64,000 bases of DNA, from contig JAFIDK010000008.1 of assembly GCA_017051695.1 (NCBI GenBank), forward strand, positions 1 to 64,000, written 5' to 3'. The notes under the pieces were generated by a model. The model did not search any database and was not told where the DNA came from. It worked only from the letters and a program-made list of their open reading frames with translations. This document shows, piece after piece, positions 34,876 through 44,767 of the stretch (the first letter of the stretch is position 1; every line of letters begins with the position of its first letter). The translations under genes were made by a program, and so were the position numbers. The DNA is from Algoriphagus aestuarii (GTDB lineage Bacteria > Bacteroidota > Bacteroidia > Cytophagales > Cyclobacteriaceae).

Positions 34876-36870
34876 TTGAGAAACATCGGAATTATCTTTC
34901 TTTGCCTACTAACTTTTGTCAGCTACGGACAGTCACCATTGGTGGACAGCCTTCAAAATGTCTTAAACTCCCAACCGGATGACTCTATCAAAGCTGCGGT
35001 TTTAGGTGATCTTTGTTGGCATCTCAAATATTCAGATCCTCCCAAAGCTTTGGAATATGGGCATCAGGCCATTTCTATTGCAGCAAAGAATGGATATGAT
35101 GCTTTGCAGGCCTATGCTTCCAATAATGTGGGAGTTGTATTTTGGGCTAAATCGGATTATGATTCAGCAACTTATTACCTTGAAGAAACCCGAAAAATCT
35201 ACCAGTCCATCAACAATGATCGTGGCGTAGCAGTGACTTCTGTCAATTTAGGTTTGATTCTACAAAACAAAGGGGGTTATGACACTTCGTTGGAATACCA
35301 ATTAGAGGCACTTCGAATCGTTAATAATCTTGAAGATCAAGGTTTAAAAGGAAGCGTCTTGACAAATATTGGCAATGTTCACTTCCTGAATGAAAAGTTT
35401 GACAAAGCGAAGAGCTATTACTTTGAGGCTTTGGAGTTTAAGAAGTCCTTACCTGATGATCAATTTCGCCAAAACCTGCAAAAGACTCTTTTGAACATCG
35501 GAAATGTGTATGATCGCATGGAAAATACAGATTCAGCGATTTATTATTTTCAGGAAGCCTTGCCTTATGCGATTGATGCAGATGATACCAAAAGCCAGGC
35601 ATTGATCTACACAGATCTGGGTCATGCCTTTTCGGAGAAAGGAGAATTTAACCTGGCCAATGACTATTTTGATAAGGCTATGTCCATTTATTCTAATGGC
35701 ACTTATGAAAATGACTACGATTACTCTATTCTGCTGTACTCCTTGGCTCAGAATGAACTCAGAAGAAAAAACATCGGCGCAGCCGTAAAATTGGCGGAGC
35801 AAAGTCTTGAGCTATCCAAGAAAATCCAAAATCCCAACCGCCTGAAAGATAGTTATGGCCTTTTAGCTGAAGTCTATGAGGCAAACAGACAATTTGCACC
35901 AGCTCTGGAAGCTCAAAAATTCTTTAGAGTATACGAAGACAGTTTATTGAATTTGGCAACCAACAAAGAAATCGCGGAACTGGAAACAAAATATGAGACT
36001 GAAAAGAAAGACCAACAGATTCTGCTTTTGGATCAGCAAAACAGTTTGCAACAGGCGAAAAATCAACGAAACAGCATCATCATCGGAGCTCTTTTTTTAG
36101 TGGTCCTGCTGCTTTTACTTGTATTTTATCTTTGGAGAAAACAATCCCAATTCAATCAGCAAAAAGTACTGAGTGAACAGAAAACCAGACTGCGAGAAAC
36201 ACAGATCCAAGCGGTGATTTCCAGCGAGGAAAAAGAAAGAAAACGATTTGCAGCAGATCTTCACGATAGCATGGGGCAATTGGTGAGTGCTTTGAATATG
36301 AATATTCAAGGTCTCAAAAGCAGCTCCAATGACCCGCTCGTTCGCAATGAAATTGTGGACAATTCAGCCACTATCCTAGATGATATCCAACGGGAAATCC
36401 GGAATATTGCCTTCAACCTTATGCCTCAAGTCCTGACAAATGAAGGATTGATTTCGGCATTGGAGGAATTAATTGCGCGAATTAATAAATCCCATCAAAT
36501 CCAGGCAAAAGTCCAGGTTTTTGGATTAGATAAACGCTTGAATGAAGTATTTGAAATCTCACTTTATCGAATTTTGCAGGAGTGGATATCGAATGTTCTG
36601 AAGTATTCTGATGCCAAAGAGCTTTTCATTCAGTTTACAGCGCATGAAGAAGAAATCATCATTACCGTTGAGGATAACGGGATGGGATTTGATTTAAGGT
36701 CTTTTGAAAACAGTAAGGGAAATGGCTGGAGGAATATCCAAACCCGACTGAATTTGATCAAAGGAGAAATGGAAATTGACACCCAGTCCGGCAGAAAAAA
36801 CAGTACTTTGCTCCTGACAATCGATAAATCATTAGCGCTCCAAAACACTCCACAAATGATAAATACCTAG
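34876..36870 (+). CDS. TPR-containing sensor histidine kinase (HisKA_3 type)
   Basis: The protein has 664 residues from TTG at 34876; no in-frame ATG fits, and the signal peptide (MRNIGIIFLCLLTFVSYGQ) begins directly there. Residues about 30-370 form periplasmic TPR repeats (for example YASNNVGVVFWAKSDYDSA). One membrane span lies near 395-418, then a short coiled coil, then a HisKA_3 domain with H463 in ADLHDSMGQL. The HATPase part shows VEDNGMGFD. It is followed by a LuxR-type response regulator gene 89 bases downstream, its likely partner. Confidence 0.93.
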   Translation: MRNIGIIFLCLLTFVSYGQSPLVDSLQNVLNSQPDDSIKAAVLGDLCWHLKYSDPPKALEYGHQAISIAAKNGYDALQAYASNNVGVVFWAKSDYDSATYYLEETRKIYQSINNDRGVAVTSVNLGLILQNKGGYDTSLEYQLEALRIVNNLEDQGLKGSVLTNIGNVHFLNEKFDKAKSYYFEALEFKKSLPDDQFRQNLQKTLLNIGNVYDRMENTDSAIYYFQEALPYAIDADDTKSQALIYTDLGHAFSEKGEFNLANDYFDKAMSIYSNGTYENDYDYSILLYSLAQNELRRKNIGAAVKLAEQSLELSKKIQNPNRLKDSYGLLAEVYEANRQFAPALEAQKFFRVYEDSLLNLATNKEIAELETKYETEKKDQQILLLDQQNSLQQAKNQRNSIIIGALFLVVLLLLLVFYLWRKQSQFNQQKVLSEQKTRLRETQIQAVISSEEKERKRFAADLHDSMGQLVSALNMNIQGLKSSSNDPLVRNEIVDNSATILDDIQREIRNIAFNLMPQVLTNEGLISALEELIARINKSHQIQAKVQVFGLDKRLNEVFEISLYRILQEWISNVLKYSDAKELFIQFTAHEEEIIITVEDNGMGFDLRSFENSKGNGWRNIQTRLNLIKGEMEIDTQSGRKNSTLLLTIDKSLALQNTPQMINT

Positions 36871-36959
36871 CAATAGGTATTGAAAGCTACTTTTGATGCA
36901 GCGTTCTTTGTAATAAAAAAATGTTGCGCTTATTTAAAAGTAGGACAGATAAACTGACG

Positions 36960-37586
36960 ATGAAAAAACATCAGATACTTTTAATAGACGACCATAAAAT
37001 TCTACTGGAAGGTACGCAACGACTTTTGAGTGGGCTGGAAGGCTATGAAGTTACTGCAACTGCCAGCAGCGGAAAGCAAGCAATCGAGCTATTGAAGTCT
37101 CAGGATTTTGATATCATGGTCACTGATTACCAGCTACCAGATTATTCAGGTCTTGATATCATCAAAGTGGCCCATGCTGTCAATGCTGACATGAAAATCA
37201 TTGTTTTAAGCATGCACGATGATCCATTTGTTGTGAAGGAGTTATTGAAGGCAAACATTGATAGCTTTATCTTAAAAAATGACGCCCCCTCCTCTCTAAT
37301 GCAGGCGCTGGACAAAGTGACTGCTGGGAAGAAATTTTTCAGTGATGATATTTCAGAAATTTTGGTTCGCCAAATCAATGAGCCAAGTGAAAAAAATGAG
37401 CTCTCTCCAAGAGAAATGGAAATTCTAAAGCTTGTCGTTCGGGACTTTTCTACCAAGCAGATTGCCGAGGTTTTATTTATCAGCGAAAAAACCGTGGAAA
37501 CTCATCGGAAAAACATCCTCCGAAAAACGGATTGCTCCAGCTTAGTAAGTTTGGTGAATTATGCTCATGCGCACAGTCTGGTTTAG
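36960..37586 (+). CDS. LuxR/NarL-family response regulator
   Basis: The protein has 208 residues from ATG at 36960; an upstream ATG at 36921 adds a basic tail not typical of the family. The receiver shows D10-D11 in LLIDDHK and the phospho-acceptor D56 in MVTDYQLPD. A LuxR/FixJ helix-turn-helix is in ELSPREMEILKLVVRD and IAEVLFISEKTVETHRKN near the C-terminus. It pairs with the HisKA_3 kinase just upstream. Confidence 0.93.
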   Translation: MKKHQILLIDDHKILLEGTQRLLSGLEGYEVTATASSGKQAIELLKSQDFDIMVTDYQLPDYSGLDIIKVAHAVNADMKIIVLSMHDDPFVVKELLKANIDSFILKNDAPSSLMQALDKVTAGKKFFSDDISEILVRQINEPSEKNELSPREMEILKLVVRDFSTKQIAEVLFISEKTVETHRKNILRKTDCSSLVSLVNYAHAHSLV

Positions 37587-37726
37587 TATTTCCAGAGATA
37601 TGATTTGCCAATGCCTATTTCCCAAATTACTTCAGACAATTTGATTTCAATCATTCACTTATCAATTTGCTCTTTTTAAACTGAGATTTTGAAGATATCT
37701 TCGGAGATAACCTTTCAAAAATCATC

Positions 37727-39037
37727 ATGCTTCATAAACCCAGATTTTTAACCCTCATTGTTTTTGCCTTACTACTGGGCCATAGTTATCCTACCTTAGC
37801 ACAAAACGCTCCCAACCAATTTATTTATGGAGACTTGTTACCAGATGCACCCGAACTGGCAGCTAGAGGAGAATATGCTGTAGGTGTGCAGACATTGAAT
37901 TTGATTAATGAAAACCAACTGGATATTCTCAACTATGGTAAAGGTGGTGATTCACTTTACAACCGTCCTTTGAAAGTCGAAGTTTGGTATCCAGCAGAGG
38001 CTGTGGAAGGATCAAATGGAATCATTTCCTATGAAGAAGTGATGGGGCAAAACGGCTCTCCAACCAGACCAATAATTCCTTTTACTTTTCTGGGCAGAGC
38101 TACAAGAGCTGCTAAACCTAAGCTTGATGGAGAGCCATTCCCTTTGGTAATTGTGTCTCATGGATATACGGGTTCCCGGTACTTGATGACTTACTTGACA
38201 GAAAACCTGGCTTCCAAAGGCTATGTTGTCGTAGCGATTGACCATACAGAGTCAACTTTTAGAGATGCTGGAGGCTTTCAAAGCACCTTGCTAAATCGGT
38301 CTTTGGACGACCTTTTTGTTTTGAATGAAATGGCGAGATTCAGCGAAGATCAGGCTTCTTTCCTGAATGGTTTGGTAGATGCTGACAATACTGCATTGAT
38401 TGGTTACTCCATGGGAGGTTATGGAGCAGTGAATGTCGCAGGCGCTGGCTATAGTCCTCAAGCCGCTCAACTTTTTGGAACGATGGCCGGAGGAAGCAAA
38501 GCCTTGCTAAAGCGAAGTGTTGGAAATCCTGAATTTGAAGCATCCATTGATCCTAGAATCAAAGTCATCGTGGCTTTTGCTCCATGGGGCATGCAACGAG
38601 GTGTTTGGAATCCTGAAGGTTTGGCTGGTATCAAAATCCCATCCTTATTCATTGCAGGAAGTAAGGATGATATTTCAGGTTATGAAGATGGAATCAAAGC
38701 GATCTACGAAGGAGCCATCAACTCAGACAGAATCCTACTGACCTATGAAAATGCCCGACATAATGTTGCTCCAAATCCAGCTCCGGCTGAATCCATGGCT
38801 CCGGGTAGAAATTTGGATGAATATCTTCGTTATGCCGATTCAGTTTGGGATTCGCGTCGAATGAATAATATCAACCAGCATTTTGTAACCGCTTTTTTAG
38901 GCAAATACCTGAAGGGAGAAAGTAGCTATCAAAAATATTTGGATGTAGATGCTGATCCAGAGGCTAAAGAATGGCCTGGGTTTAAACCGAGAACTACAGT
39001 TGGTCTAAAACTGGAACACCAAAATCCAAAAAATTAA
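37727..39037 (+). CDS. Secreted alpha/beta hydrolase (dienelactone hydrolase / PAF-acetylhydrolase-like)
   Basis: The protein has 436 residues with a signal peptide ending TLAQ (residue 26). LVIVSHGYTGSRYLMTYL is the oxyanion-hole strand; the nucleophile elbow is G-Y-S228-M-G-G in ALIGYSMGGYGAVN. A likely Asp lies near IAGSKDDISG and a likely His in YENARHNVAPN. This layout resembles platelet-activating factor acetylhydrolase and chlorophyllase-type hydrolases. The substrate is an ester or lactone, not determined. Confidence 0.88.
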   Translation: MLHKPRFLTLIVFALLLGHSYPTLAQNAPNQFIYGDLLPDAPELAARGEYAVGVQTLNLINENQLDILNYGKGGDSLYNRPLKVEVWYPAEAVEGSNGIISYEEVMGQNGSPTRPIIPFTFLGRATRAAKPKLDGEPFPLVIVSHGYTGSRYLMTYLTENLASKGYVVVAIDHTESTFRDAGGFQSTLLNRSLDDLFVLNEMARFSEDQASFLNGLVDADNTALIGYSMGGYGAVNVAGAGYSPQAAQLFGTMAGGSKALLKRSVGNPEFEASIDPRIKVIVAFAPWGMQRGVWNPEGLAGIKIPSLFIAGSKDDISGYEDGIKAIYEGAINSDRILLTYENARHNVAPNPAPAESMAPGRNLDEYLRYADSVWDSRRMNNINQHFVTAFLGKYLKGESSYQKYLDVDADPEAKEWPGFKPRTTVGLKLEHQNPKN

Positions 39038-39100
39038 CTTTATCTAAATAAAGGTTTTAAGAATGCCCAAAGGGCATTAGAAAGTAAGGCTAATTTCATC

Positions 39101-39763
39101 ATGAAAAGAGGTTTTGAATTTCTCAAGCTGCTTCAAGAAAACAACAATCGTGAATGGTTTCAAGAGCATAAACTTGAGTATGATTTGATCAAAGAAGAGA
39201 ACAAGGGACTTTTCAATCAGGTCTTTTCAGAACTCCAAAAACATGACAGTTTAAATAAAATCCATATTTCCAGAATTTACCGCGACATCCGTTTTTCTAA
39301 AGATAAAACACCATTCAAAACGAATTTTGGAGCGAGTTTTTCCCGGGTTAAACCTTTTCTGAGAGGTGGATATTATATCCAATTAGGTCCTGGTGAAAGT
39401 TTTGTGGGAGGGGGATTTTGGGCTCCAAATAAGGATGATTTATTTCTCATTCGGAAAGAATTCGAAAGAAACCCAGAAGAAATACGGCAGATTATTGCAG
39501 AGAAACGTTTCCTTAAATACTTTGGAAAACTTGATGGAGAAGAGGCTGTTAAAAATGCTCCGAAAGGTTTTGATAAAACACATCCTTCGATTGAATTGAT
39601 TAAGAAAAAGCAATTTGTGGTAAGAAGAAGTTTTACTGATCAGGAAGTTTTGGCTGGTGATTTTCTAAAGGAGGTAATCCTGACATTTTTGGCCATGAGG
39701 CCGTTTTTTGATTATATGAGCGAAGTTCTTACAACCGACCAAAATGGAGAGTCATTATTCTGA
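39101..39763 (+). CDS. DUF2461 domain protein
   Basis: The protein has 220 residues. FEFLKLLQENNNREWFQEHK opens the family, and ISRIYRDIRFSKDKTPFKTN and GYYIQLGPGESFVGGGFW are its central conserved segments. The family (TIGR02453) is of unknown function and is found in bacteria and yeast. A small hairpin (AATGCCC / GGGCATT at 39062-39078) precedes the start. Confidence 0.88.
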   Translation: MKRGFEFLKLLQENNNREWFQEHKLEYDLIKEENKGLFNQVFSELQKHDSLNKIHISRIYRDIRFSKDKTPFKTNFGASFSRVKPFLRGGYYIQLGPGESFVGGGFWAPNKDDLFLIRKEFERNPEEIRQIIAEKRFLKYFGKLDGEEAVKNAPKGFDKTHPSIELIKKKQFVVRRSFTDQEVLAGDFLKEVILTFLAMRPFFDYMSEVLTTDQNGESLF

Positions 39764-40122
39764 ATCTTTAAGGGTGATGTTTTTTTAGTAATTGTGAGAG
39801 AATTCAAATGGATTATAATGATCATTTCAAGGTATTCACAAACAAAAAATAAGCTTTAAAAATCACCTATCCCATTGATTATCAATTACCAAATAAATTA
39901 ACATCGTCAAAGATTTTTACCCACTATAGATAAGCCCCTTGCTTTCAAAGTGATTTAGAAAAATTAAGTTTCTTTAAAACTAGGCCTCTGCCTCCATAGA
40001 ACTTGGATAATTATACTACTAGAGATTATTACTCTCCATCCTTTATCCTAGCAATAAAAATTTTCCAATCTCCTAATGATCAACTCACTCACCTTTCAAA
40101 AATCGAATAGTTTAGATCAGAT
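39764..40122. other. AT-rich intergenic region, nothing recognisable
   Basis: These 359 bases lie between convergent genes. They are AT-rich with no reading frame, repeat or strong terminator that I can support. Confidence 0.6.
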
Positions 40123-40974
40123 CTACAATTTGTACTTTTCTCCCATCGATCGAATCAGCTCATATCCTTTCTCCGCCATATCCCATGGTTCGGAAAAATT
40201 CCTCCACACACCAATGGAATTGGCAAAAGCCGGGTCATTTCTGGTAAAGCCTTCTATCGTGAGCCAGCCTTTGTAATTCACTTCTGCTAAGGCCTTAAAA
40301 GTTTCATCAAAGTTGACATGCCCCGAACCCGGAGTTCCTCGATCATTTTCGGAAATATGAAAGTGACCTAATTGCGGCGAAATAAACTTTATTGCTTCAC
40401 CCAATTTTTTCTCCTCGATATTCGCATGATGCGTATCAAACATAGCCTGCACATTCGGATGGTCTACTTTTTTAAGCAAATACGAAAGTTGCTCCATGGT
40501 ATTACATAGGTAGCATTCGAACCGGTTCAAAGCCTCAGGAGTCAATAAAACCCCAGCATCTTTGGCATAATCCCCTATTCCATGTAAAACTTCTGCAGAC
40601 CAGTTGTATTCATCCTCAATGGGTTCTCTGGAAGCAAAAACAGTAAATGCTGAATGGTAGGGACCACAAAGGACTTGTGCATTCAAATCATGCGCACGAT
40701 CAATCACCCATTTAAGTTGCTCGCTTGCAGCGGCTCTGATTTTCGCATCTGGTGAAATTGGATTTTGATCCGGGCCCATCACTGTTACAGCAGTTACCTC
40801 CAATCCTATATCAGCACAATGCTTTCCTACTAATTTGAAGGATTCTTCCGGTGACCCTCCTATAAAAAATTCTGCCCCATCGTACCCGATTTTCTTTAAT
40901 CGATCCAATACTGGCAACAAGTTCTCTGACATCTCTGCAGACCATGCCAGTACATTAAATCCTATTTTATTCAT
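40123..40974 (-). CDS. Cytoplasmic sugar isomerase/epimerase (D-tagatose 3-epimerase / hydroxypyruvate isomerase-like)
   Basis: The protein has 283 residues and no signal peptide. The TIM barrel shows IGFNVLAWSAEM at the first strand, TPEALNRFECYL (Glu ligand), VQAMFDTHHANIEE (Asp ligand), LGHFHISENDRGTPGSG (His ligand) and GWLTIEGF (Glu ligand), the E-D-H-E manganese site of D-tagatose 3-epimerases. It is the promoter-distal member of a three-gene minus-strand group with the ThuA-like and PhyH-like genes, so sugar conversion in a shared pathway is likely. Confidence 0.88.
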   Translation of the reverse strand: MNKIGFNVLAWSAEMSENLLPVLDRLKKIGYDGAEFFIGGSPEESFKLVGKHCADIGLEVTAVTVMGPDQNPISPDAKIRAAASEQLKWVIDRAHDLNAQVLCGPYHSAFTVFASREPIEDEYNWSAEVLHGIGDYAKDAGVLLTPEALNRFECYLCNTMEQLSYLLKKVDHPNVQAMFDTHHANIEEKKLGEAIKFISPQLGHFHISENDRGTPGSGHVNFDETFKALAEVNYKGWLTIEGFTRNDPAFANSIGVWRNFSEPWDMAEKGYELIRSMGEKYKL

Positions 40975-41136
40975 GAGTTTATTTTTATTTTAAAATCCCC
41001 TTTCCACCATTAGAAAAGGGAGAGTCGCTCTTCTTGAACTTCCAACTTTTCCCAAGAAAATCTCAACTCTTCCTTAGTATTTCCAAAATATATCGGGGTC
41101 AATCCCCGCTTAAAAAGGGATAAGGGGAATTATATC

Positions 41137-42147
41137 TTATTTAAAATCACTTACTTTCATTCCTTTTCGGAAGCTATCAAAGCCAAACATGGTTGGTTCA
41201 TAATTTCCTACAATGTCCACAGAAAGCTCTGGGGTAATCACTTCTGGCATTTCCAACAACCAAAAAGAAGCGTTCACAATCAGCCTTCTCATGTCTTCGC
41301 TTTCGAAGTCAAGTGAAGATCCCAAAGTACTGCCAAATACCATCCCGGTCTTTCCTCCTTCTAAGGAATATTCCTTGGTCCAAGCAATTGGCATGATTGA
41401 TTTATCGTACATCAATGGAGCATCTGCGGTCATTCCTGCAGTAGATTGTCCATAAAGCAAAACGTTTGCTGAAGCTGGCAGATTTTTGATAGTATACACA
41501 TCAGTTGGAGCCCAAATATCATCCACACCTCGAAGTATCGGATGATCCGCATCTCTATCCACTCCATCTACCAAGGCACGGGTTCCTTCAGATTTATGGA
41601 TTCCATGATGCGCTACCCAGGTTTCTCCAACGACCTGTTGACCAAAACCACCTTCCCAACCGGAGATTTTGCTGTTCCAATTCCATTTGAAATAAGGAGA
41701 GTTTTGATCCTTTATAGCAAATGGGTGAGTGGAGGTTCTTAGAGCAATAAATGGTTTTCCGGATTTGAAATAGTTTTCAAGATGTTTCATTTGATCCAAA
41801 GGTAGATCTCTGAAGCGGATCAGCATGATCACTAAATCTGCATTCGCCAGATGTTCCATACCTGGAATATTGTTTTGGTAACTAGGCACCACATCTCCTG
41901 TTTCGGGGTTTATAGGAAATAAAACGGTTGTGGAAAACCCATATTCCTGTGAAAGGATTTTCGCCATCATTGGCATAGATTCCTCCGACCTGTATTCATC
42001 ATCTCCTGAAATCAAGACAATGTTTTTCCCTTTTCCAGGACCGGATTTTCCTTCAAAATGCAAGAAGGTTTCTCCATTTTGTGAAAAAACAGCCGTAAAA
42101 CTGAAGAGTAAGAAAATGGCAGAGAAACAGATTTTCATGGGTATCAT
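41137..42147 (-). CDS. Secreted ThuA-like (glutamine amidotransferase-fold) protein
   Basis: The protein has 336 residues (ATG at 42147; another in-frame ATG three codons later is equally possible). Signal peptide ends VFSQ. NIVLISGDDEYRSEESMPMM, ADLVIMLIRFRDLP and FIALRTSTHPF are the core of the ThuA domain. ThuA proteins take part in trehalose and 3-keto-sugar use in several bacteria. Neighbouring isomerase and Gfo/Idh genes support a role in sugar oxidation outside the cytoplasm. Confidence 0.87.
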   Translation of the reverse strand: MIPMKICFSAIFLLFSFTAVFSQNGETFLHFEGKSGPGKGKNIVLISGDDEYRSEESMPMMAKILSQEYGFSTTVLFPINPETGDVVPSYQNNIPGMEHLANADLVIMLIRFRDLPLDQMKHLENYFKSGKPFIALRTSTHPFAIKDQNSPYFKWNWNSKISGWEGGFGQQVVGETWVAHHGIHKSEGTRALVDGVDRDADHPILRGVDDIWAPTDVYTIKNLPASANVLLYGQSTAGMTADAPLMYDKSIMPIAWTKEYSLEGGKTGMVFGSTLGSSLDFESEDMRRLIVNASFWLLEMPEVITPELSVDIVGNYEPTMFGFDSFRKGMKVSDFK

Positions 42148-42220
42148 TATTAAAGATTAGTACAAGAGGCCTAATATAAGGCTTCCGATTCAGTTGGCAA
42201 TTAATCACATTTTAAATATT

Positions 42221-43093
42221 TCAATCAGCTTGAAAAATCAACGGAAAAAACTTCCCTCCCATTTTTTCACCTTTTGGGATGACAGGGACACCATCCAGCA
42301 AGGGTTCGTTGGTATCGGACACCGTTCCATCTGCAAAAACATTCAAGACAAAAGCCCTTCTTGAATTTAAGGATGAATTGGCAAAACTCCCATGCACCAT
42401 CAATGGATGGTGAAATGTCGCGTAACCAGCCTTTAAAGGTACAGGTACTGGGTCAAAAGCCGACAGTTGATCCTCATTGAGCATGGTTTTGAGTCCATCC
42501 ATTTCCCCTGCTAGCGAAGGTTTTTCTAGCAAACCCCATTTATGGGAACCTGGAATGTAATGTAGACAGCCATTTTCTTCATTTGCATCATCCAATCCGC
42601 ACCAACAGGTAAGATGTTGCATCGCCACAGTACGAGTCCAGTAGGAATAATCCTGGTGCCAGGCGACATTGCCTCCATGCCTTGCTGGCTTACAAAAAAG
42701 TTGATCATGCCAGAATCTTACAGATGTATTTCCAAGCAATTGACTGGAAGCCATTAAAAATGCGGGATTCCAGATTACATCATGAAAGGCAGGGTGAATT
42801 CTCCAATGGCCAAGGGAATGGAAAAGAACTTTGGAAGGGTCAGTAGATTCATTGCTATGAAACTCGTGAAAGAGGTAATGAAGAGGATGTTTAGGATCTG
42901 CCACTTCATTAAGGCCATTTTTTAAGACCTCAATCTGCTCCTCATCCAATAATTTGATTCCTGCCAAATAGCCGTTTTCATTAAAAAACTCAACTTGTTC
43001 AGGGGTAAGTTTATACGGTTCCCAGTCTTGTTTGGTCTGAGGCTGTTTAAACAAATCTGTCAAAGGACGAGAATAATCAGCAAGATCTCTCAT
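42221..43093 (-). CDS. Phytanoyl-CoA dioxygenase (PhyH) family protein
   Basis: The protein has 290 residues. Iron ligands are visible as H146-Q-D148 in AWHQDYSYW and a distal H234 in LMVHGSFANS; R245/R246 is a likely 2-oxoglutarate anchor. It belongs to the Fe(II)/2-oxoglutarate-dependent PhyH-like hydroxylases of unknown substrate, common in bacterial sugar and secondary-metabolite clusters. It is the first gene of the minus-strand group and divergent from the Gfo/Idh gene, 191 bases apart. Confidence 0.9.
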   Translation of the reverse strand: MRDLADYSRPLTDLFKQPQTKQDWEPYKLTPEQVEFFNENGYLAGIKLLDEEQIEVLKNGLNEVADPKHPLHYLFHEFHSNESTDPSKVLFHSLGHWRIHPAFHDVIWNPAFLMASSQLLGNTSVRFWHDQLFCKPARHGGNVAWHQDYSYWTRTVAMQHLTCWCGLDDANEENGCLHYIPGSHKWGLLEKPSLAGEMDGLKTMLNEDQLSAFDPVPVPLKAGYATFHHPLMVHGSFANSSLNSRRAFVLNVFADGTVSDTNEPLLDGVPVIPKGEKMGGKFFPLIFQAD

Positions 43094-43284
43094 AGGGTCA
43101 TTTTAAAGGTTTTAAGGAAGTTAATCATATTTCTTTTGAAGAATAATCCCTGGAAAAAATTTCTACCAGTCGAAATCCATTCCGTTAGTTTTCCGACCTG
43201 AAACCCCATTCAAAACGATTTTAAGGAAAGATTTTAGTACTTTTTCAATCCAAATGAATCTGTAAATCCAAAATCCAATCCAAT

Positions 43285-44697
43285 ATGAATCCTAAGCGAA
43301 GAAATTTTATAAAGACCAGTGCATTAGGTGCTGCAGGAATCAGCTTCCTTCCTTCTGCAGTTTTTGGCAAACCGCTAGGCCACGTTGCTCCAAGTGACAA
43401 AGTCGATTTGGCTTGCTGTGGCATCGGTAACAGAGGCGCACAAATCATCAATGCACTTTATGAAACAGGTCTTTGCAATATCGTAGCACTTTGTGACGTA
43501 GATATGGGAGCACCCCATACATTGGAAATCATGAATAAATTTCCAAATGCAAAGAAATTCCAAGACTTCAGAGTAATGTTTGACGAATTTGGAAATGGAT
43601 TTGAAGCCATCACTGTAGGAACACCTGATTTTTCCCATTTCCCGATTACCATGTTGGCTATGTCTGAGGGCAAGCATGTCTATGTGGAAAAACCTATGGC
43701 CAGAACTTTCAATGAAATTACTTTGATGATGGACTGTGCAAAAAGGCACCACGTAGTCACTCAGATGGGTAATCAAGGGCATTCAGAGGGTAATTATTTC
43801 CAGTTTAAAGCTTGGAAAGATGCCGGCATCATCAAAGATGTCACGGCAGTGACTGCCCATATGAACAGCCCAAGAAGATGGCATGGATGGGATGTAAACA
43901 TGCAGAGTTTTCCAAAAGCAGAACCGCTTCCAAGCACCATGGATTGGGATACTTGGCTGATGGCCCGAAGCCAGCATGATTACAATAAGGATTTCGTCAA
44001 TGGCCAATGGCGCTGTTGGTATGATTTCGGGATGGGAGCTTTGGGCGATTGGGGAGCACATACCATGGATACCGTCCACGAATTCCTTGAGTTGGGATTG
44101 CCATATGAAGTCGATCCTGTCATGCTGAAAGGCCATAATAATTTCTTTTTCCCAATGTCATCTACCTTAGCTTTCAAATTCCCAGAAAGAAACGGCATGC
44201 CGGCACTGACTCTGACATGGTATGATGGAGTGGACAATATCCCTCCAGTACCGGCAGATTATGGAACTTCTGAATTAAATGCAGACATTCCTGCTGCCAG
44301 CAATGGACAAATCCAGCCAGCAAAACTTAACCCAGGAAAAATCATCTATGGAAAGGACCTAACCTTCAAAGGCGGATCCCATGGAAGTACTCTATCAATA
44401 ATCGGTGAAGACAAAGCAAAAGAAATGGCAGGTAAACTTCCTGAAGTTCCAGAAAGTCCATCTAATCACTTTGCAAACTTCCTCAAGGCTTCCAAAGGCG
44501 AAGAAAAAACCCGCTCTCCTTTTGAAATAGCAGGTCCTCTGAGTCAGGTATTCTGTTTAGGGGTTTTGGCTCAACAATTAAATACCAAACTTGAATTTGA
44601 TCGAGAAACCCACCGAATCACCAACAACCCACTGGCCAACCAACTTTTAACTGGGGAGGCACCAAGAAGAGGTTGGGAAGAGTTTTATACTTTGTAA
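43285..44697 (+). CDS. Tat-exported Gfo/Idh/MocA-family oxidoreductase
   Basis: The protein has 470 residues. A twin-arginine signal (KRRNFIKTSALGAAG) indicates export with bound cofactor. The Rossmann part starts at KVDLACCGIGNRGAQIINAL, and the conserved EKP motif is at 135-137 (YVEKPMARTF). The C-terminal part fits the GFO_IDH_MocA_C domain of secreted Bacteroidota members. Such enzymes oxidise or reduce sugars at C3 or C2 with tightly bound NAD. It is divergent from the PhyH, ThuA-like and isomerase genes. Confidence 0.92.
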   Translation: MNPKRRNFIKTSALGAAGISFLPSAVFGKPLGHVAPSDKVDLACCGIGNRGAQIINALYETGLCNIVALCDVDMGAPHTLEIMNKFPNAKKFQDFRVMFDEFGNGFEAITVGTPDFSHFPITMLAMSEGKHVYVEKPMARTFNEITLMMDCAKRHHVVTQMGNQGHSEGNYFQFKAWKDAGIIKDVTAVTAHMNSPRRWHGWDVNMQSFPKAEPLPSTMDWDTWLMARSQHDYNKDFVNGQWRCWYDFGMGALGDWGAHTMDTVHEFLELGLPYEVDPVMLKGHNNFFFPMSSTLAFKFPERNGMPALTLTWYDGVDNIPPVPADYGTSELNADIPAASNGQIQPAKLNPGKIIYGKDLTFKGGSHGSTLSIIGEDKAKEMAGKLPEVPESPSNHFANFLKASKGEEKTRSPFEIAGPLSQVFCLGVLAQQLNTKLEFDRETHRITNNPLANQLLTGEAPRRGWEEFYTL

Positions 44698-44711
44698 AAG
44701 TACCAGGAACC

Positions 44712-44751
44712 AAAAAAAGCTGAAGTGATTTCCTCACTTCAGCTTTTTTTT
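44712..44751. terminator. Bidirectional terminator between Gfo/Idh and porP/sprF genes
   Basis: AGCTGAAGTGA and TCACTTCAGCT make an 11-bp perfect stem around TTTCC, with A tract on the left and T tract on the right. It serves both converging genes. Confidence 0.88.
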
Positions 44752-44767
44752 CTCTTTATTTTCTGAA

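Noticed and set aside
39062-39078. Terminator before the DUF2461 gene
   Set aside because: AATGCCC/GGGCATT forms a hairpin but has no following T tract.
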